Part shown: positions 17,524-26,790 of the stretch, one piece after another
Position numbering within the stretch: position 1 is the first letter of the stretch
Layout of the letters: every line of letters starts with the position of its first letter
Assembly (NCBI GenBank): GCA_963665215.2
Contig: CAXXWW010000011.1
Span: 1-64,000, forward strand
Length of the DNA: 64,000 bases
Source: G963665215 sp963665215
GTDB taxonomy: Bacteria; Chloroflexota; Dehalococcoidia; Lucifugimonadales; CAUZJF01
Direction of reading: 5' to 3'
Notes under the pieces: model-generated
Databases searched by the model: none
Told to the model about the DNA's origin: nothing
Seen by the model: the letters and a program-made list of their open reading frames with translations, nothing else
Translations under genes and position numbers: made by a program

Positions 17524-18184
17524 GGATTAGTGCAGCGAAGGAGCGAAGTATAGCGCCTTACATGAAGACCGACGCGATCTGTGTAGAGGTCGTAGGGTTG
17601 ATCTAGAATGAGGCGCTTCGGCCCGCATGCCCTCGATCGACGCACAGGTATCCGTGTAATACCGCGCACCAACCTGTGCTAGCCTGCAAGCTCCGTATTC
17701 CGCGCTGAATGGACTTATGGACGGCGTCGAGTTAGGGCCCCAAGGACCAGGTATTGGACGTCGATCCCACTCCGAATGTCCGCCAAGGCGTTCGAATAGG
17801 GCGGCCAGATCCAGCGGAGGCAGTCACGCTATCCCCGCCACCGCGTCGGCCGCGCCGTGCAGGTGAGGCGTACAACCAGACGTTCCGTTCTGCAACGGGC
17901 GCGGGCCTGCGGGGTCTACATGCGCACTTGTATGACGATGAAGTGTGCTGGAGCCGGATAGGTAACGCTGAACTCGTACCTGAGGGCTGGGAAGGTGATG
18001 GTTGCCCGGCATCCACATGCTAGCTTATACTCTCATCCCGATGGCCTAAGCCGGGATGAGTTGAGATGGGAAATTCCGCATAAGACTGTACCTGTTCTGT
18101 GGCGAATCGGCGAATTGACTCCACCAGATTTCGGTCCTGGTGTTCAACCGGTCATCTACGACAATCCAATACCCGGGAGGCCAT
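17524..18184. other. 660-base intergenic region with a strong hairpin
   Basis: No gene is convincing on either strand. A hairpin (18032-18060) lies near the right end. The rest shows no repeat or RNA gene that I can identify. Confidence 0.4.
18032..18060. promoter_or_regulatory. Hairpin upstream of the creatininase-like gene
   Basis: CTCATCCCG and CGGGATGAG form a perfect 9-base stem with an 11-base loop, 125 bases before the start codon. No T-run follows, so it is not a standard terminator; a regulator site or leader structure is more likely. Confidence 0.4.
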
Positions 18185-18886
18185 ATGCAAAGCAAGGATT
18201 TTCGGCTGGGCAAGCTCACGAGACGCGAGTTCCGCGAAGCACGGGCTGCGGGCCACTTCGTCGCTGCCATCATCGCGACCGGGAGCATTGAGCAGCATCT
18301 GGAACATCTGGCCTTCGAGACGGACATCGCCACCAGCACTCGTATTGCAGAAATTGTGGCCGAGAGACTTTATCCCCGAGTGGTAGTCGCTACCCCTATA
18401 TCAATAGGTATCGCCGAGCACCACATGCACGCCGCCGGGACACTGACGACCAAGCCGGGCGCATGGCTCTCCGTGGTCTTCGACGCGGTCGACAGCATGG
18501 TACGTCATGGCATCAAGAAGGTCCTGGTCCTGAACGGCCACGCAGGCAACAGGCCCGGAGCATCGGCGGTTCAGGTCCAGTGGGACCTCTACTTCGAGCG
18601 GGAGCATGAGGACGTCGACTTGCGGTTCAATAGCTACTGGGACGTACTGGACATGGAGTTCATCAAGCAGGTCCAGGATATACCTGAGCTACCGGGTCAC
18701 GCCAGCGAGTTCGAGACCTCCGTCAGCATGCACCTCCTTCCGGAGAACGTCCGAGTAGACTCCATACCCGAGAGCCAGAACGATGGCTCATCTGCTGCGA
18801 CGGCTGAAAAGGGTAAGCTGTTGCTGGACGAGATCCTGATCGGCGTCGCCGCCGTCATCGAGGACATGCTGGGATTACAGAGCTAA
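18185..18886 (+). CDS. Creatininase-family amidohydrolase
   Basis: ATG at 18185 with GGGAGG at 18176-18181. The 233 residues show the metal-binding signatures of the family: GSIEQHLEHLAFETD, EHHMHAAGTL, VLNGHAGN and HASEFETS. These enzymes hydrolyse cyclic or linear amides (creatinine, formamidopyrimidine precursors); the actual substrate is unknown. It lies 26 bases upstream of an amidohydrolase-2 gene, so the two probably form a small catabolic operon. Confidence 0.85.
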   Translation: MQSKDFRLGKLTRREFREARAAGHFVAAIIATGSIEQHLEHLAFETDIATSTRIAEIVAERLYPRVVVATPISIGIAEHHMHAAGTLTTKPGAWLSVVFDAVDSMVRHGIKKVLVLNGHAGNRPGASAVQVQWDLYFEREHEDVDLRFNSYWDVLDMEFIKQVQDIPELPGHASEFETSVSMHLLPENVRVDSIPESQNDGSSAATAEKGKLLLDEILIGVAAVIEDMLGLQS

Positions 18887-18912
18887 CCGCACACGTCTCA
18901 GACAACGTAGGC

Positions 18913-19746
18913 TTGGGCAGGATCGTCGACGCCCACGTTCACGTCTGGACGTCCGATACGGAGAGATACCCCCTGGCTCCCGGCGTCGAGAAGAAGGACC
19001 TCTGGCGCCCATCCTTTACGCCCGAGCAGCACTACGAGTTCAGCAGGTCTGTGGGCCGAGTCAGGTTCAACTTGGTACAGATGATCTGGTACGGCACGGA
19101 CCACAGCTACATCGTAGACCTCATAGCCGACGATCCCGAGACATTTGCAGGTACGGGCATAATCGAGCTTTCAGACCCGGACCTCGACGGGAGGATGGTG
19201 GAGCTTTCGCGTCGAGGGTTCTACGCATTCCGTGAACCTACGGACTCATGGGACCACCCCGCGATGCAACAGCTGTTCGCGACGGGAGCCGAGCACAACC
19301 TCGCGCTGAGCTTCAACATGAGCGTCGAGGAGCTCCCGGGTCTGGACAGAGTGTGCAGCCGCTTCCCTGACACGCCTGTAATCCTAGACCACGTGTGCCA
19401 TGTCGGTATCGCCGAGCCAGACTACACCGAGGACCAGATCGGGGCCCTCCTCCGCTTCGCTAAGCACAAGAGTGCCATGGTGAAGATCGGCCCCTTCCAA
19501 GGGCTTGGGGCGCGCACGGCTCCCTATCTCGACCTGCTCCCGCTGATTGAGCGAGTGGTGGGCGCCTACGGGCCGGAACGATGCATGTGGGAAAGCGACA
19601 GCGGCGGCCCGATCTGGATGAGCGATCCCCGCACTGAGTACCCGGCGGCCGTGGCCCTGATCCGGGATCACGCAGACTTCCTGAGCGAGCCGGACAAGGA
19701 CTACCTACTGTTCAAGACCGCAGAGGACTTCTTCTTCAAGCGATAG
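18913..19746 (+). CDS. Amidohydrolase-2 family metal-dependent hydrolase (TIM barrel)
   Basis: The 277-residue protein begins with VDAHVHVW (two metal-binding His), has DHVCHVG (His) in the middle, and MWESDSGGP (Asp) near the end, as in lactonase/decarboxylase members of the family. The substrate is unknown; partners include lactones and dicarboxylates. TTG at 18913 is used; no clear ribosome binding site is seen, so the start could be elsewhere in the short gap. Immediately after the stop lies a TPR-gene remnant. Confidence 0.8.
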   Translation: MGRIVDAHVHVWTSDTERYPLAPGVEKKDLWRPSFTPEQHYEFSRSVGRVRFNLVQMIWYGTDHSYIVDLIADDPETFAGTGIIELSDPDLDGRMVELSRRGFYAFREPTDSWDHPAMQQLFATGAEHNLALSFNMSVEELPGLDRVCSRFPDTPVILDHVCHVGIAEPDYTEDQIGALLRFAKHKSAMVKIGPFQGLGARTAPYLDLLPLIERVVGAYGPERCMWESDSGGPIWMSDPRTEYPAAVALIRDHADFLSEPDKDYLLFKTAEDFFFKR

Positions 19747-19773
19747 CGCCCGTGCCGTGGCCTTCAACAACCG
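19747..19773 (+). pseudogene. TPR-protein remnant, left part (before IS256)
   Basis: The 27 bases after the amidohydrolase stop read ARAVAFNNR in a frame that continues in frame after IS256 copy C at 21142. The final 9 bases (CAACAACCG, 19765-19773) are the target duplication. Confidence 0.6.
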
Positions 19774-21141
19774 GAGGTTACGTCAATAGGTGTGTAAACG
19801 ACATCAGGCGGCGACCTTCTCAGCCGTTGATTCAATGGCGATTCCATCCGCATACTGTGCACCGAGATAGACGTCTTCGATCAACTCAGGGGCCTTCAGA
19901 CGCCTGAAGCGCTGTTCGGCGACCATCAACATTTTCCAGATCACCGCTATCGCCCGATCGACCCTCTTGTAGCGCTTGGCGGCATCGGTCCGAAGCCTGA
20001 GGGCCGCGAAGGGTGATTCTACCGGGTTCGTCGTGCGAAGGTGCCCCCAGTGCTCCTTTGGGAAGTCATAGAAGGTGACCATGCGGTCCCAGTCCCGCTC
20101 CAAGGCCTCTGAGGCCGCCTCGTAGGAATGGTCGCCGCACCACCTGGTGAACACCGTCCTGAGCCGCTCAGCCTCTGTCCGAGTCGGCGCGTAGGGGATA
20201 GTACGCAGCATGAGCTTGGCCTGGTCCTGTTGTCGCTTTGGAAGCTTGGCGAGCACGTTTACGATCTTGTGGTTCCAGCAGCGTTGCTCTGCCGCCTGCG
20301 GATAGACGTTGCGCAGAGCTCCCCAGATGCCCAGGTGTCCGTCTCCAACCACCAGCCTCGGGCAGCTCAAGCCCCGGCGCTTGATGTCCCTGAGCACCTC
20401 GGACCAGTTCTCTGTGGACTCCCTGTATCCGGGAACAGCGCTCACCACCACCTTGCTCCCGTCGCTCAGGGCCGCCATCACCACCAGTACCGCCGCCTTC
20501 TCCTTCTCAAGACCAGCCTTGACGTAGACTCCATCCACCCACATGTAGACCACTTCCAGGTCATCGAGGGGCCGGCTGCGCCATTGGGCAAGCTCATCGT
20601 TCCACTTATCCTTCAACCGGGCCACCGTGCTCGCCGATACCGGTGCGTCCTCTCCCAGCAGCCCCCGCAAAGCCAGATCGAAGTCGCCTTCGGATAGACC
20701 GTGCAGGTACAGCTCGGGGATCAACTCAGCAACCTTCCTGGTCCTGTTGACGAACAGCGGCAGCAGCCGGCTCTCGAACTGCTCCTCGGTATCGCGGACT
20801 CGCGGCCGCCTCAGCTGTATCGTTCCCGAACTCAGCGTAAGCCTCCGGGCTCTGCCGTATCCGTTCCGATAGCCGGTATCTGAGTCCGAGTCGGATCTGA
20901 GCGCCGACTTCGCCCTTCCCAGAAACGCCGTCACCTCCTCCTCCAGCAACTCCTGGATCAGCCTCTGGACCTGGCTTCGCACCCAATCCTCCAACTGCTC
21001 CCACTCCGGCCTTGACTCCGACCTACTCTCAGTGCTTTCCTTCCTCATGGGCGGTCTATCTCCTCTCTTGGGCCTCGAGCCCGTGTTGTTCAGAGAGAGG
21101 GTACACCGCCTGACTGTTTACACACTTTTTGAAGATACCTC
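19774..21141 (-). mobile_element. IS256-family element, copy C, with 9-bp target duplication
   Basis: 1,368 bases with the same ends as copy A. CAACAACCG occurs on both sides (19765-19773 and 21142-21150), a clean target duplication showing simple, recent insertion and fixing the exact ends of this family in the window. Confidence 0.96.
19804..21048 (-). CDS. IS256 transposase, copy C
   Basis: Same 414 residues as copy A with all three catalytic acids present. Likely an active copy. Confidence 0.95.
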   Translation of the reverse strand: MRKESTESRSESRPEWEQLEDWVRSQVQRLIQELLEEEVTAFLGRAKSALRSDSDSDTGYRNGYGRARRLTLSSGTIQLRRPRVRDTEEQFESRLLPLFVNRTRKVAELIPELYLHGLSEGDFDLALRGLLGEDAPVSASTVARLKDKWNDELAQWRSRPLDDLEVVYMWVDGVYVKAGLEKEKAAVLVVMAALSDGSKVVVSAVPGYRESTENWSEVLRDIKRRGLSCPRLVVGDGHLGIWGALRNVYPQAAEQRCWNHKIVNVLAKLPKRQQDQAKLMLRTIPYAPTRTEAERLRTVFTRWCGDHSYEAASEALERDWDRMVTFYDFPKEHWGHLRTTNPVESPFAALRLRTDAAKRYKRVDRAIAVIWKMLMVAEQRFRRLKAPELIEDVYLGAQYADGIAIESTAEKVAA

Positions 21142-21267
21142 CAACAACCGGGCCAATGGCTACAACAGCCTGGGCCAGCCCCAGCTTGCCATCGAAGACT
21201 GCGACGAGGCAATCAGGCTCGACCCTCAGCTTGCCCTGGCGTTCACCCGCAGACGCAGCCACCTACG
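21142..21267 (+). pseudogene. TPR-protein remnant, right part
   Basis: Reads NNRANGYNSLGQPQLAIEDC then DEAIRLDPQLALAF, a textbook tetratricopeptide repeat. Together with 19747-19773 it gives about one and a half repeats; the protein has no start nearby and its end merges with a duplicated copy of the next gene's tail, so it is a leftover of a larger protein-interaction gene. Confidence 0.7.
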
Positions 21268-21270
21268 CTA

Positions 21271-21379
21271 CTGCAGCAAGCGCCTGATTGGTGAGCTTCA
21301 GCGTACTCGCTTAATTTGCGACCACTGGTCAACTGCAGCAAGCGCCTGCTCGGTGAGCTTCAGCGTATTCGCGTAATTT
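21271..21379. repeat. 47-base direct duplication at the 3' end of the isomerase-like gene
   Basis: 21271-21317 and 21333-21379 match at 43 of 47 positions and lie 62 bases apart. The second is inside the gene; the first includes its present stop. Four mismatches make it older than the IS256 insertion nearby. Confidence 0.75.
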
Positions 21380-22260
21380 ACGCGCAGCGTGTTCAGCTTT
21401 GTGTCTCCAGGGAGTAAGAAGTGGGTGGAGACGGCGATCACGATGTCCGTTTGGTCGCGGGCAAAGGTGCGGAAGAGCGCTGCATAGTCCAGGTCGCCGC
21501 TCTCTATCGGTCCGTATTGAAACTTGAGGCCCGGCCCGTCCAGCACGTGCACGTTCTTCGGGTGTAGGCTGACGAGGTAGGGCTTGAGATTCTGGTATCC
21601 AGTTGTCACCGTATCCAGCTCTCCCGAGTGGTAGTTATCCGCAGGGCCCCACTTGCACTTTAGACGCGGCGACCCCACGCGCTCCATGATCCGGCGGAAG
21701 TTGCCGCTGGTGTTCGTGTAGTTCCAGGGCATCATGCCGGTTCCAATGGCGATGTCCTGGCGTTCGGCCAGGTCCGCTGCGATACCGAACGCCTTGGCCA
21801 GCTTGTCCAGCTCGGCCGGCGGAATCTCCCCACCCCCGGTGGTGTACCGCTGCCGCCAGGTGGGGCTGACCAGCTCACCATCGGCCTGATATTCACCCGG
21901 CCAGGCGAACCCGTCCACATGGACGTTCGGCGATCCCACAATCTTGGCAAAGGCAATCCCCCGGCGCAGGATGTCCAGGTCGTGGACAAACTCCGGGTTC
22001 GTGGCCAGGTCCGCAAGTTCGATCTGGTCGATGTGAATCCGTTTAAAAGGAGTCGGTCCCAATAAAACGACATGGGCCTGCAACCCCGTCGCGTCGAGCA
22101 CCTGTCGGCAGCGGGCGGCATGCGCATCGTTCAAATCGTCAGACTTGACTGCGACCTCTGCATAGCCCGCGCCCAGCTCCTGCGCCAGCTCCGCAGCTTG
22201 CTCAAACGGCAGGCCGGTCTCGTTCAGTAACACTCCCATCTTGAATTTGTAGCTGCCCAT
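21298..22260 (-). CDS. Sugar-phosphate isomerase/epimerase-like TIM-barrel protein
   Basis: Start ATG 22260 is preceded by AGGAGG; the 320 residues have the AP-endonuclease/xylose-isomerase-like barrel (PF01261 type) features: GAGYAEVAVKSDD, HVVLLGPTPF, SPNVHVDGFAWPG, and LHPKNVHVLDGPGLKFQYGP. Such enzymes interconvert or dehydrate sugars or inositol derivatives; the substrate is unknown. It is followed downstream (upstream in coordinates) by a partial tandem copy of its own 3' end, and the present stop lies in that copy. It shares orientation with the Gfo/Idh/MocA gene, a usual partner in sugar or inositol oxidation. Confidence 0.75.
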   Translation of the reverse strand: MGSYKFKMGVLLNETGLPFEQAAELAQELGAGYAEVAVKSDDLNDAHAARCRQVLDATGLQAHVVLLGPTPFKRIHIDQIELADLATNPEFVHDLDILRRGIAFAKIVGSPNVHVDGFAWPGEYQADGELVSPTWRQRYTTGGGEIPPAELDKLAKAFGIAADLAERQDIAIGTGMMPWNYTNTSGNFRRIMERVGSPRLKCKWGPADNYHSGELDTVTTGYQNLKPYLVSLHPKNVHVLDGPGLKFQYGPIESGDLDYAALFRTFARDQTDIVIAVSTHFLLPGDTKLNTLRVNYANTLKLTEQALAAVDQWSQIKRVR

Positions 22261-22437
22261 GCTTCGCTGCCTCCTAGTTCTGACCTGGTTGAGTGTATAT
22301 TGGCGTGCTGCCCGATGGGCTGCCACTCCGCCCTCGGATCCACTGTCAGTGCTCACCACGGGGTACGCGGAGACCAGGTATCTACGAAGTCAATTCCTCA
22401 GTGACCCCTGCGGTTGCGTCGAAACTTCTTAGCGTTC

Positions 22438-23523
22438 TCAGCGGGGCTCGTATCTGGGAGACCGAGGAGCGCGGTCGCGCTTGAGTTTGAGCCTGGAACG
22501 GTCGAGCGGTAGCTCTACCCTGGCTCCGCCGCGCCGGTGGGACTCGATGAACGCAAAGATCAGCTCGGCGCCGGCCCGGGCCACACGCACACCGCCTCTG
22601 GTCGTCTCACCCGTGTCCAACGCCTTCACCAGGTCCTCGACGATCCTCAGTGACGTGCTGGCGCGCTGGTAGCGAGGGAACCGCCCGGGCACAAGCGACG
22701 ACCGGCCCTTGAAATCTACCCCGTCTCGGCGCAACTGCCAGTTGAGTCCGCCGCGCAACGATGTGAGCGCGCCTCGCTCGCAGATGGCCTCGATCTCCCC
22801 TTTGCGCCCGGTCAGCAGAGCGTACGCTGTCACACCGTCTTCAAACTGGATGATGCCGTGCCCCGTAGGGTCCTCGATCAACCTGTCGCCCTCGATGGCC
22901 TGGTCGCCGTCGGTCAAGTGTGCCTGGACCCAGGCCACGGGGCGGTCGCTATTGAGGCGCATGACCAGGTCGAAGTTGTGGCTCGCCGCGTCAAACAACG
23001 AGCCGCTCCTGTAGACGATGACGGTCTCGAGGGCGCCCAGCCGACCGCTGTCGATAACCTCCTTCATCTTGTCATAGCCCGGGTCCCAGCGCCAGTTGGT
23101 GCCCAGGTTGAAGGCTGCCCCATTGCGTTCGACGGCTTCGGCCATCGCGTCGGCCTCGTCCAGCGACGCCGCCATCGCCTTCTCGGCGTAGATCGCCCTG
23201 ACGCCGTGCTCTACGGCGTAGATGACGATCTCGGCCCGGTGCTCGGGCTGTGTGGCCACGCCGACGATCTCCGGCCGCTCCCTGTCTATCAGCTCCCGGT
23301 AGTCGAGGTACTGCCGCTCCTTTGGAACATGGTAGAGCTTCCCGAACTCCTCCATGACATCGGCGCGCAGATCGGAGCAGGCCACCAGGTCAACCCTCTC
23401 ACTGGCGTAGAACGAGGCCCCGTGTGAGTAGGGCAGCACTATGGTGGGCGAGCCGATCATCTCGTTGTCGATGAACCCGCCCATACGGCTGCATCCGATC
23501 ACCGCGGCGCGATACCTTTTCAC
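22438..23523 (-). CDS. Gfo/Idh/MocA-family NAD(P)-dependent oxidoreductase
   Basis: Start GTG at 23523 has AAGGAGG 8 bases upstream; a TTG two codons earlier sits too close to that site. The 361-residue product has an N-terminal Rossmann fold (AAVIGCSRMGGF, a variant of GxGxxG), the YAEKAMAAS segment where most members have EKP, and a C-terminal alpha/beta domain. It probably oxidises a sugar or inositol-like substrate together with the neighbouring TIM-barrel isomerase. The substitution of Pro in EKP by Ala is noticeable but occurs in the family. Confidence 0.8.
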   Translation of the reverse strand: MKRYRAAVIGCSRMGGFIDNEMIGSPTIVLPYSHGASFYASERVDLVACSDLRADVMEEFGKLYHVPKERQYLDYRELIDRERPEIVGVATQPEHRAEIVIYAVEHGVRAIYAEKAMAASLDEADAMAEAVERNGAAFNLGTNWRWDPGYDKMKEVIDSGRLGALETVIVYRSGSLFDAASHNFDLVMRLNSDRPVAWVQAHLTDGDQAIEGDRLIEDPTGHGIIQFEDGVTAYALLTGRKGEIEAICERGALTSLRGGLNWQLRRDGVDFKGRSSLVPGRFPRYQRASTSLRIVEDLVKALDTGETTRGGVRVARAGAELIFAFIESHRRGGARVELPLDRSRLKLKRDRAPRSPRYEPR

Positions 23524-23778
23524 TCTCAACCCCTCCTTGAAGTTAGCTGTGGCTGAAGACCGGCGAGTAGCTCCCCATTAGGACCCCCGACGAGTCATCG
23601 AGGGTGGTCCCTCATCGTGGACTTCAGGACCGGTGGCGGTCTCCTTAACAACACCACAGTAGGGGAGGTAACACTGCGTCCGCCGGCGCTGCCGCGGCCC
23701 CCACTTCGCCAATGGACCAGTGGACGCGCTAACGGCCTGCGAGTCCGACCCCCGATTGCTCGGGTAAGATGGGCCTCA

Positions 23779-24360
23779 TCAACGTGAGCGCCTGGGACCC
23801 TGCAGCGGCGGGCGTTTCGGGCCCAATAGCCCGACCCCACATGCGCGGGACGGGTCCTGGAAGTACTCGAGCAGGCCCCAGTGCTCGAAGTCGAGGAGGG
23901 TGAGACCCCCGCCGCCCCGCAACTCATCCAGGCGCTTCCAGGGGGTAGGCATCTCGGACATGCTGAACAAGTACATGCCTATTAGCTGGTCATCGGCATT
24001 GTACATGAGGAAAAAGGGCTCGCCCTCTCCCGCCGCTCCCTTCTGAAAGTAGCGGCCCCTGCCCGACGAGCACAGTATCGGGTCGGTCCAGCCGTCCGCG
24101 ACCGCCTCGGCGGCCGTGAGTGGCAGGCTCACGTCCACGGTGATTTCGGATCTACGGCTCGCGGTATATCCGGGCAGGGTGCTACCCCCGATGATGGCGC
24201 CGCCACTGGTCAAGAACACCCTGTCCCCGGCCCACGCAGCAGAGGATTCCTCCGCCGAACCCAGTAATACCGCTAATACGACGATCACGGCGACCAGGAC
24301 CGCCGCGACCACGTACCCCGAAGCCACTTGGACCCATCGATTTCGCAGCAGGTTGGTCAT
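23779..24360 (-). CDS. Hypothetical membrane-anchored protein
   Basis: A strong GGAGGT site precedes ATG 24360. The 193 residues have one N-terminal membrane helix (about 14-36) and a predicted extracytoplasmic domain with FFLMYNADDQLIGMYLFSMS, which recalls short lipid- or metal-binding beta domains. No family recognised. Downstream (23524-23778) is a gap with no feature beyond a small GAGGG/CCCTC hairpin. Confidence 0.6.
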   Translation of the reverse strand: MTNLLRNRWVQVASGYVVAAVLVAVIVVLAVLLGSAEESSAAWAGDRVFLTSGGAIIGGSTLPGYTASRRSEITVDVSLPLTAAEAVADGWTDPILCSSGRGRYFQKGAAGEGEPFFLMYNADDQLIGMYLFSMSEMPTPWKRLDELRGGGGLTLLDFEHWGLLEYFQDPSRACGVGLLGPKRPPLQGPRRSR

Positions 24361-24672
24361 GCCCTACCTCCGGTGATTAGAGTCGGCCGCACCTGATTAT
24401 ACGACAAGTGCCAGACATCGCAAAACCTCCTGTACGAGTGGCCCTCCACTAAAGCCAGAGGCGAGCACTGGCGGTTTGCCTCTGCGCGGTAGGATGAGTC
24501 TCGATCACCGCCCGTTCAGACGGTTCTCGCTCCGCAAAGATTCAGCTTTGCAAGACGCGGGCTGCCCCCGAGGTATAAACTTGAGTCAACAAAGCCAAAC
24601 CCATTTTGTCTTTTACAAGAAAGTATCAATTAGTCAGCGGCTTGCGGCCGACCTGTCCCTGGCTCGTTCGCT
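24361..24672. other. Intergenic region without a supported gene
   Basis: 312 bases between divergent genes. Short frames here lack ribosome binding sites. Part presumably carries the promoter of the 193-residue membrane protein; no clear boxes are seen. Confidence 0.4.
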
Positions 24673-24849
24673 GTGCCCGTGTGCGTCACCGAGCCCAGCG
24701 AGATAGAAGTCGATCCCTACTTCAACTTGAATCCTCTCTGGAGCTTTCACGCACCGCTCGCGATATTGGTGGCGGCCGTGCTCGGGCTGCCTACAGGTGC
24801 GTTTTGGTGGGCTAGGCGCCGACGCGGGAGGTGGCCCGCTGGGGACTAA
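24673..24849 (+). CDS. Possible 58-residue single-helix membrane protein
   Basis: GTG at 24673 opens VPVCVTEPSEIEVDPYFNL, then a hydrophobic helix (LAILVAAVLGLPTGAFWW) and a basic end (ARRRRGRW). The pattern (exterior acidic segment, helix, positive-inside tail) is that of a small membrane protein or the C-terminal anchor of a lost larger one. There is no convincing ribosome binding site. Confidence 0.35.
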   Translation: MPVCVTEPSEIEVDPYFNLNPLWSFHAPLAILVAAVLGLPTGAFWWARRRRGRWPAGD

Positions 24850-24861
24850 TCAGATACAAAA

Positions 24862-26790
24862 GTGGAGATGAGGCTCCGACAGTCGGGCTCCAAAGCCGAT
24901 CCGATGATTAGCTGGATTAGACTCACCCCTATTGGCGGATTCATATACGGCGCCAGCGCGCTGCTGCTGATCGGCTGCGCCCAGCCTGGACCGACGCCCG
25001 CCGTCACGCCAACCGCAGAGGCCGTCGCGCCGGCCGAGGCTGTGCCGGCGGCGACAGCAGTTACCGCCGGGGCTATCGCCTCGCCGGAGCCGAGTACGAC
25101 CGCGACCGCCGACCGGCTTGAAACCGCGACACCCACACCTACGCCGACTTCGACGCTCACACAGCCTAATACCGCGGCTCCCTCGCCTGCGCCGGCACCG
25201 TCAGCCACTCCCAGGCCCACGCCATCACCCATCTCCACCCCGACACCGTCCCCCACGCCTGCGCCATCACCCATCTCCACGCTGGCGCCGTTGCCGCCCA
25301 CGCCTACGCCGCCACACACCCCCACACCATCCCCTACACCTACGCCGACACCGTTCCCCACGGCTACGCCATCGCCCACGCCTACCGCAACGCAGTCCCC
25401 CACGCCGTCGCCATCGCCAACCCCCACGCTACCCCCAGGACCCGCGCCCACCCTTGAGCTCGGATGCGCGTTTACGCGCGTCCCCCCGGACCAGCGAGTG
25501 GAGTGTGGGTTCCGCTCCGAGGGGAACATCGGGACGCTCTCCTGGTCCGCCCCGGGCGGCTCGCCCGCCACAGGTAACGACACCAGGTTCTGGCCACGTT
25601 TTTCGTCCCTGGGCGAGGCCTCTATAGCCCTGGAGGCGTGTAATCGCGGCGGCTGCACAACCGCGGTGCACCGCTTCCAGGTCGTCGAGGATGCCAGGAC
25701 CTGGATCGGGCCGCCCGAGTGCTCGGGCAAGGACGTGAAGTTCACGGCGTCACCCATGGACCCTGACGTGATTGCGGACATAACGCCCATGGGGCAGATG
25801 GGGGGTGATCACGTGACACCCACGGACCACACCTACTTCTACCACGATCGGCCGGAGGTGTTCCCGCCACCATACGATATCAGGGCGCCCGCCGACGGGT
25901 ATATCGTCAAGCTCAGGACGATGGGGGGACATCTGAGGCCTAGCACCGAGGACCCGGACGGCCGGTGGGAGGACTGGCGCCTCATCATATGGCACTCCTG
26001 TACCGTCTCCACGATCTACATCCACGTGGGCGGCATCGCTCCGGAGATTCTCGATCAGGCGGAAAACCGCCTAGAGTGGCCAGAGTTTCGTTGGGAAGGA
26101 TCTCCCGCCATACCGGTCAAGGCGGGGCAGGTCATTGGGAAGGCTCACTATAGATACGGCCTTGACTTCAGCGTCCACGATATCGGCGTTATCCTCAGCG
26201 GCTTCGTCGTCCCGTCCCACTATACAAGCCCCTGGAAGATCCACACCGTAGATCCCTTCGACTACTTCGCGGAGCCGCTGAGGAGTCAGCTCCTGGTGAA
26301 AAATGCCAGGACCGCTGAGCCCAGGGGGGGTAAGATCGCCTACGATATCGACGGCCGGCTGGTGGGGAACTGGTTCCTGGAAGGCACCGTGACCTACAAC
26401 GCCTCCGGGCCCCTGAGCGTCCCCTACGGCTGGTACGGGCATCTGTCTATCGTGTACGACTACTACGATCCGACGCTGATCAGGATCAGCATCGGCGCCG
26501 ATACGGGGATCGACGAGTCCGGATGCAGCCAGTGCGCTGGCAATTACGGGGTGAAAGGCAACGCCCCCGATCCCGCCACGATCACCGTGGATTCAGGGCT
26601 TGTGAAATACGAGCTTCTCGGCCGCTTCGGATATCCTAGCCTGACAGGGCTGAATGACCAGCGCAGAATCCTCGGGGTCTTTCTCGTGCAGATGCTCGAT
26701 GACCGGACGATCAAGGTCGAAGTGGTCCCAGACCGGACCGCCGATGAGGTGGACGGCTTCTCCGACTCGGCTCGCAACTACCGGAGGTAG
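24862..26790 (+). CDS. Secreted lipoprotein with Pro/Thr-rich linker and peptidase-M23-like region
   Basis: A signal sequence ends in LLLIGC, a lipobox, near residue 39 counting from GTG 24862; ATG 24904 gives a more usual 25-residue signal. Residues 85-195 are a long run of PT/SP repeats, a surface spacer. The rest is folded: a Cys-containing beta region (ECGFRSEGNIG), then HTYFYHDRP, DIRAPADGYIVKL and WRLIIWHSCTVSTIYIHVG, which resembles the arrangement of M23/lysostaphin-like domains (APADGxV, then an HxH-like strand), but the full metal-binding set is not complete. The C-terminal 150 residues are a further beta domain. It is probably exposed on the cell surface. Confidence 0.65.
   Translation: MEMRLRQSGSKADPMISWIRLTPIGGFIYGASALLLIGCAQPGPTPAVTPTAEAVAPAEAVPAATAVTAGAIASPEPSTTATADRLETATPTPTPTSTLTQPNTAAPSPAPAPSATPRPTPSPISTPTPSPTPAPSPISTLAPLPPTPTPPHTPTPSPTPTPTPFPTATPSPTPTATQSPTPSPSPTPTLPPGPAPTLELGCAFTRVPPDQRVECGFRSEGNIGTLSWSAPGGSPATGNDTRFWPRFSSLGEASIALEACNRGGCTTAVHRFQVVEDARTWIGPPECSGKDVKFTASPMDPDVIADITPMGQMGGDHVTPTDHTYFYHDRPEVFPPPYDIRAPADGYIVKLRTMGGHLRPSTEDPDGRWEDWRLIIWHSCTVSTIYIHVGGIAPEILDQAENRLEWPEFRWEGSPAIPVKAGQVIGKAHYRYGLDFSVHDIGVILSGFVVPSHYTSPWKIHTVDPFDYFAEPLRSQLLVKNARTAEPRGGKIAYDIDGRLVGNWFLEGTVTYNASGPLSVPYGWYGHLSIVYDYYDPTLIRISIGADTGIDESGCSQCAGNYGVKGNAPDPATITVDSGLVKYELLGRFGYPSLTGLNDQRRILGVFLVQMLDDRTIKVEVVPDRTADEVDGFSDSARNYRR

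Noticed and set aside
25120..25440. A tandem DNA repeat or CRISPR-like array
   Set aside because: The repetition is the coding for a PT/SP-rich spacer in the lipoprotein; units are irregular and there are no spacers.
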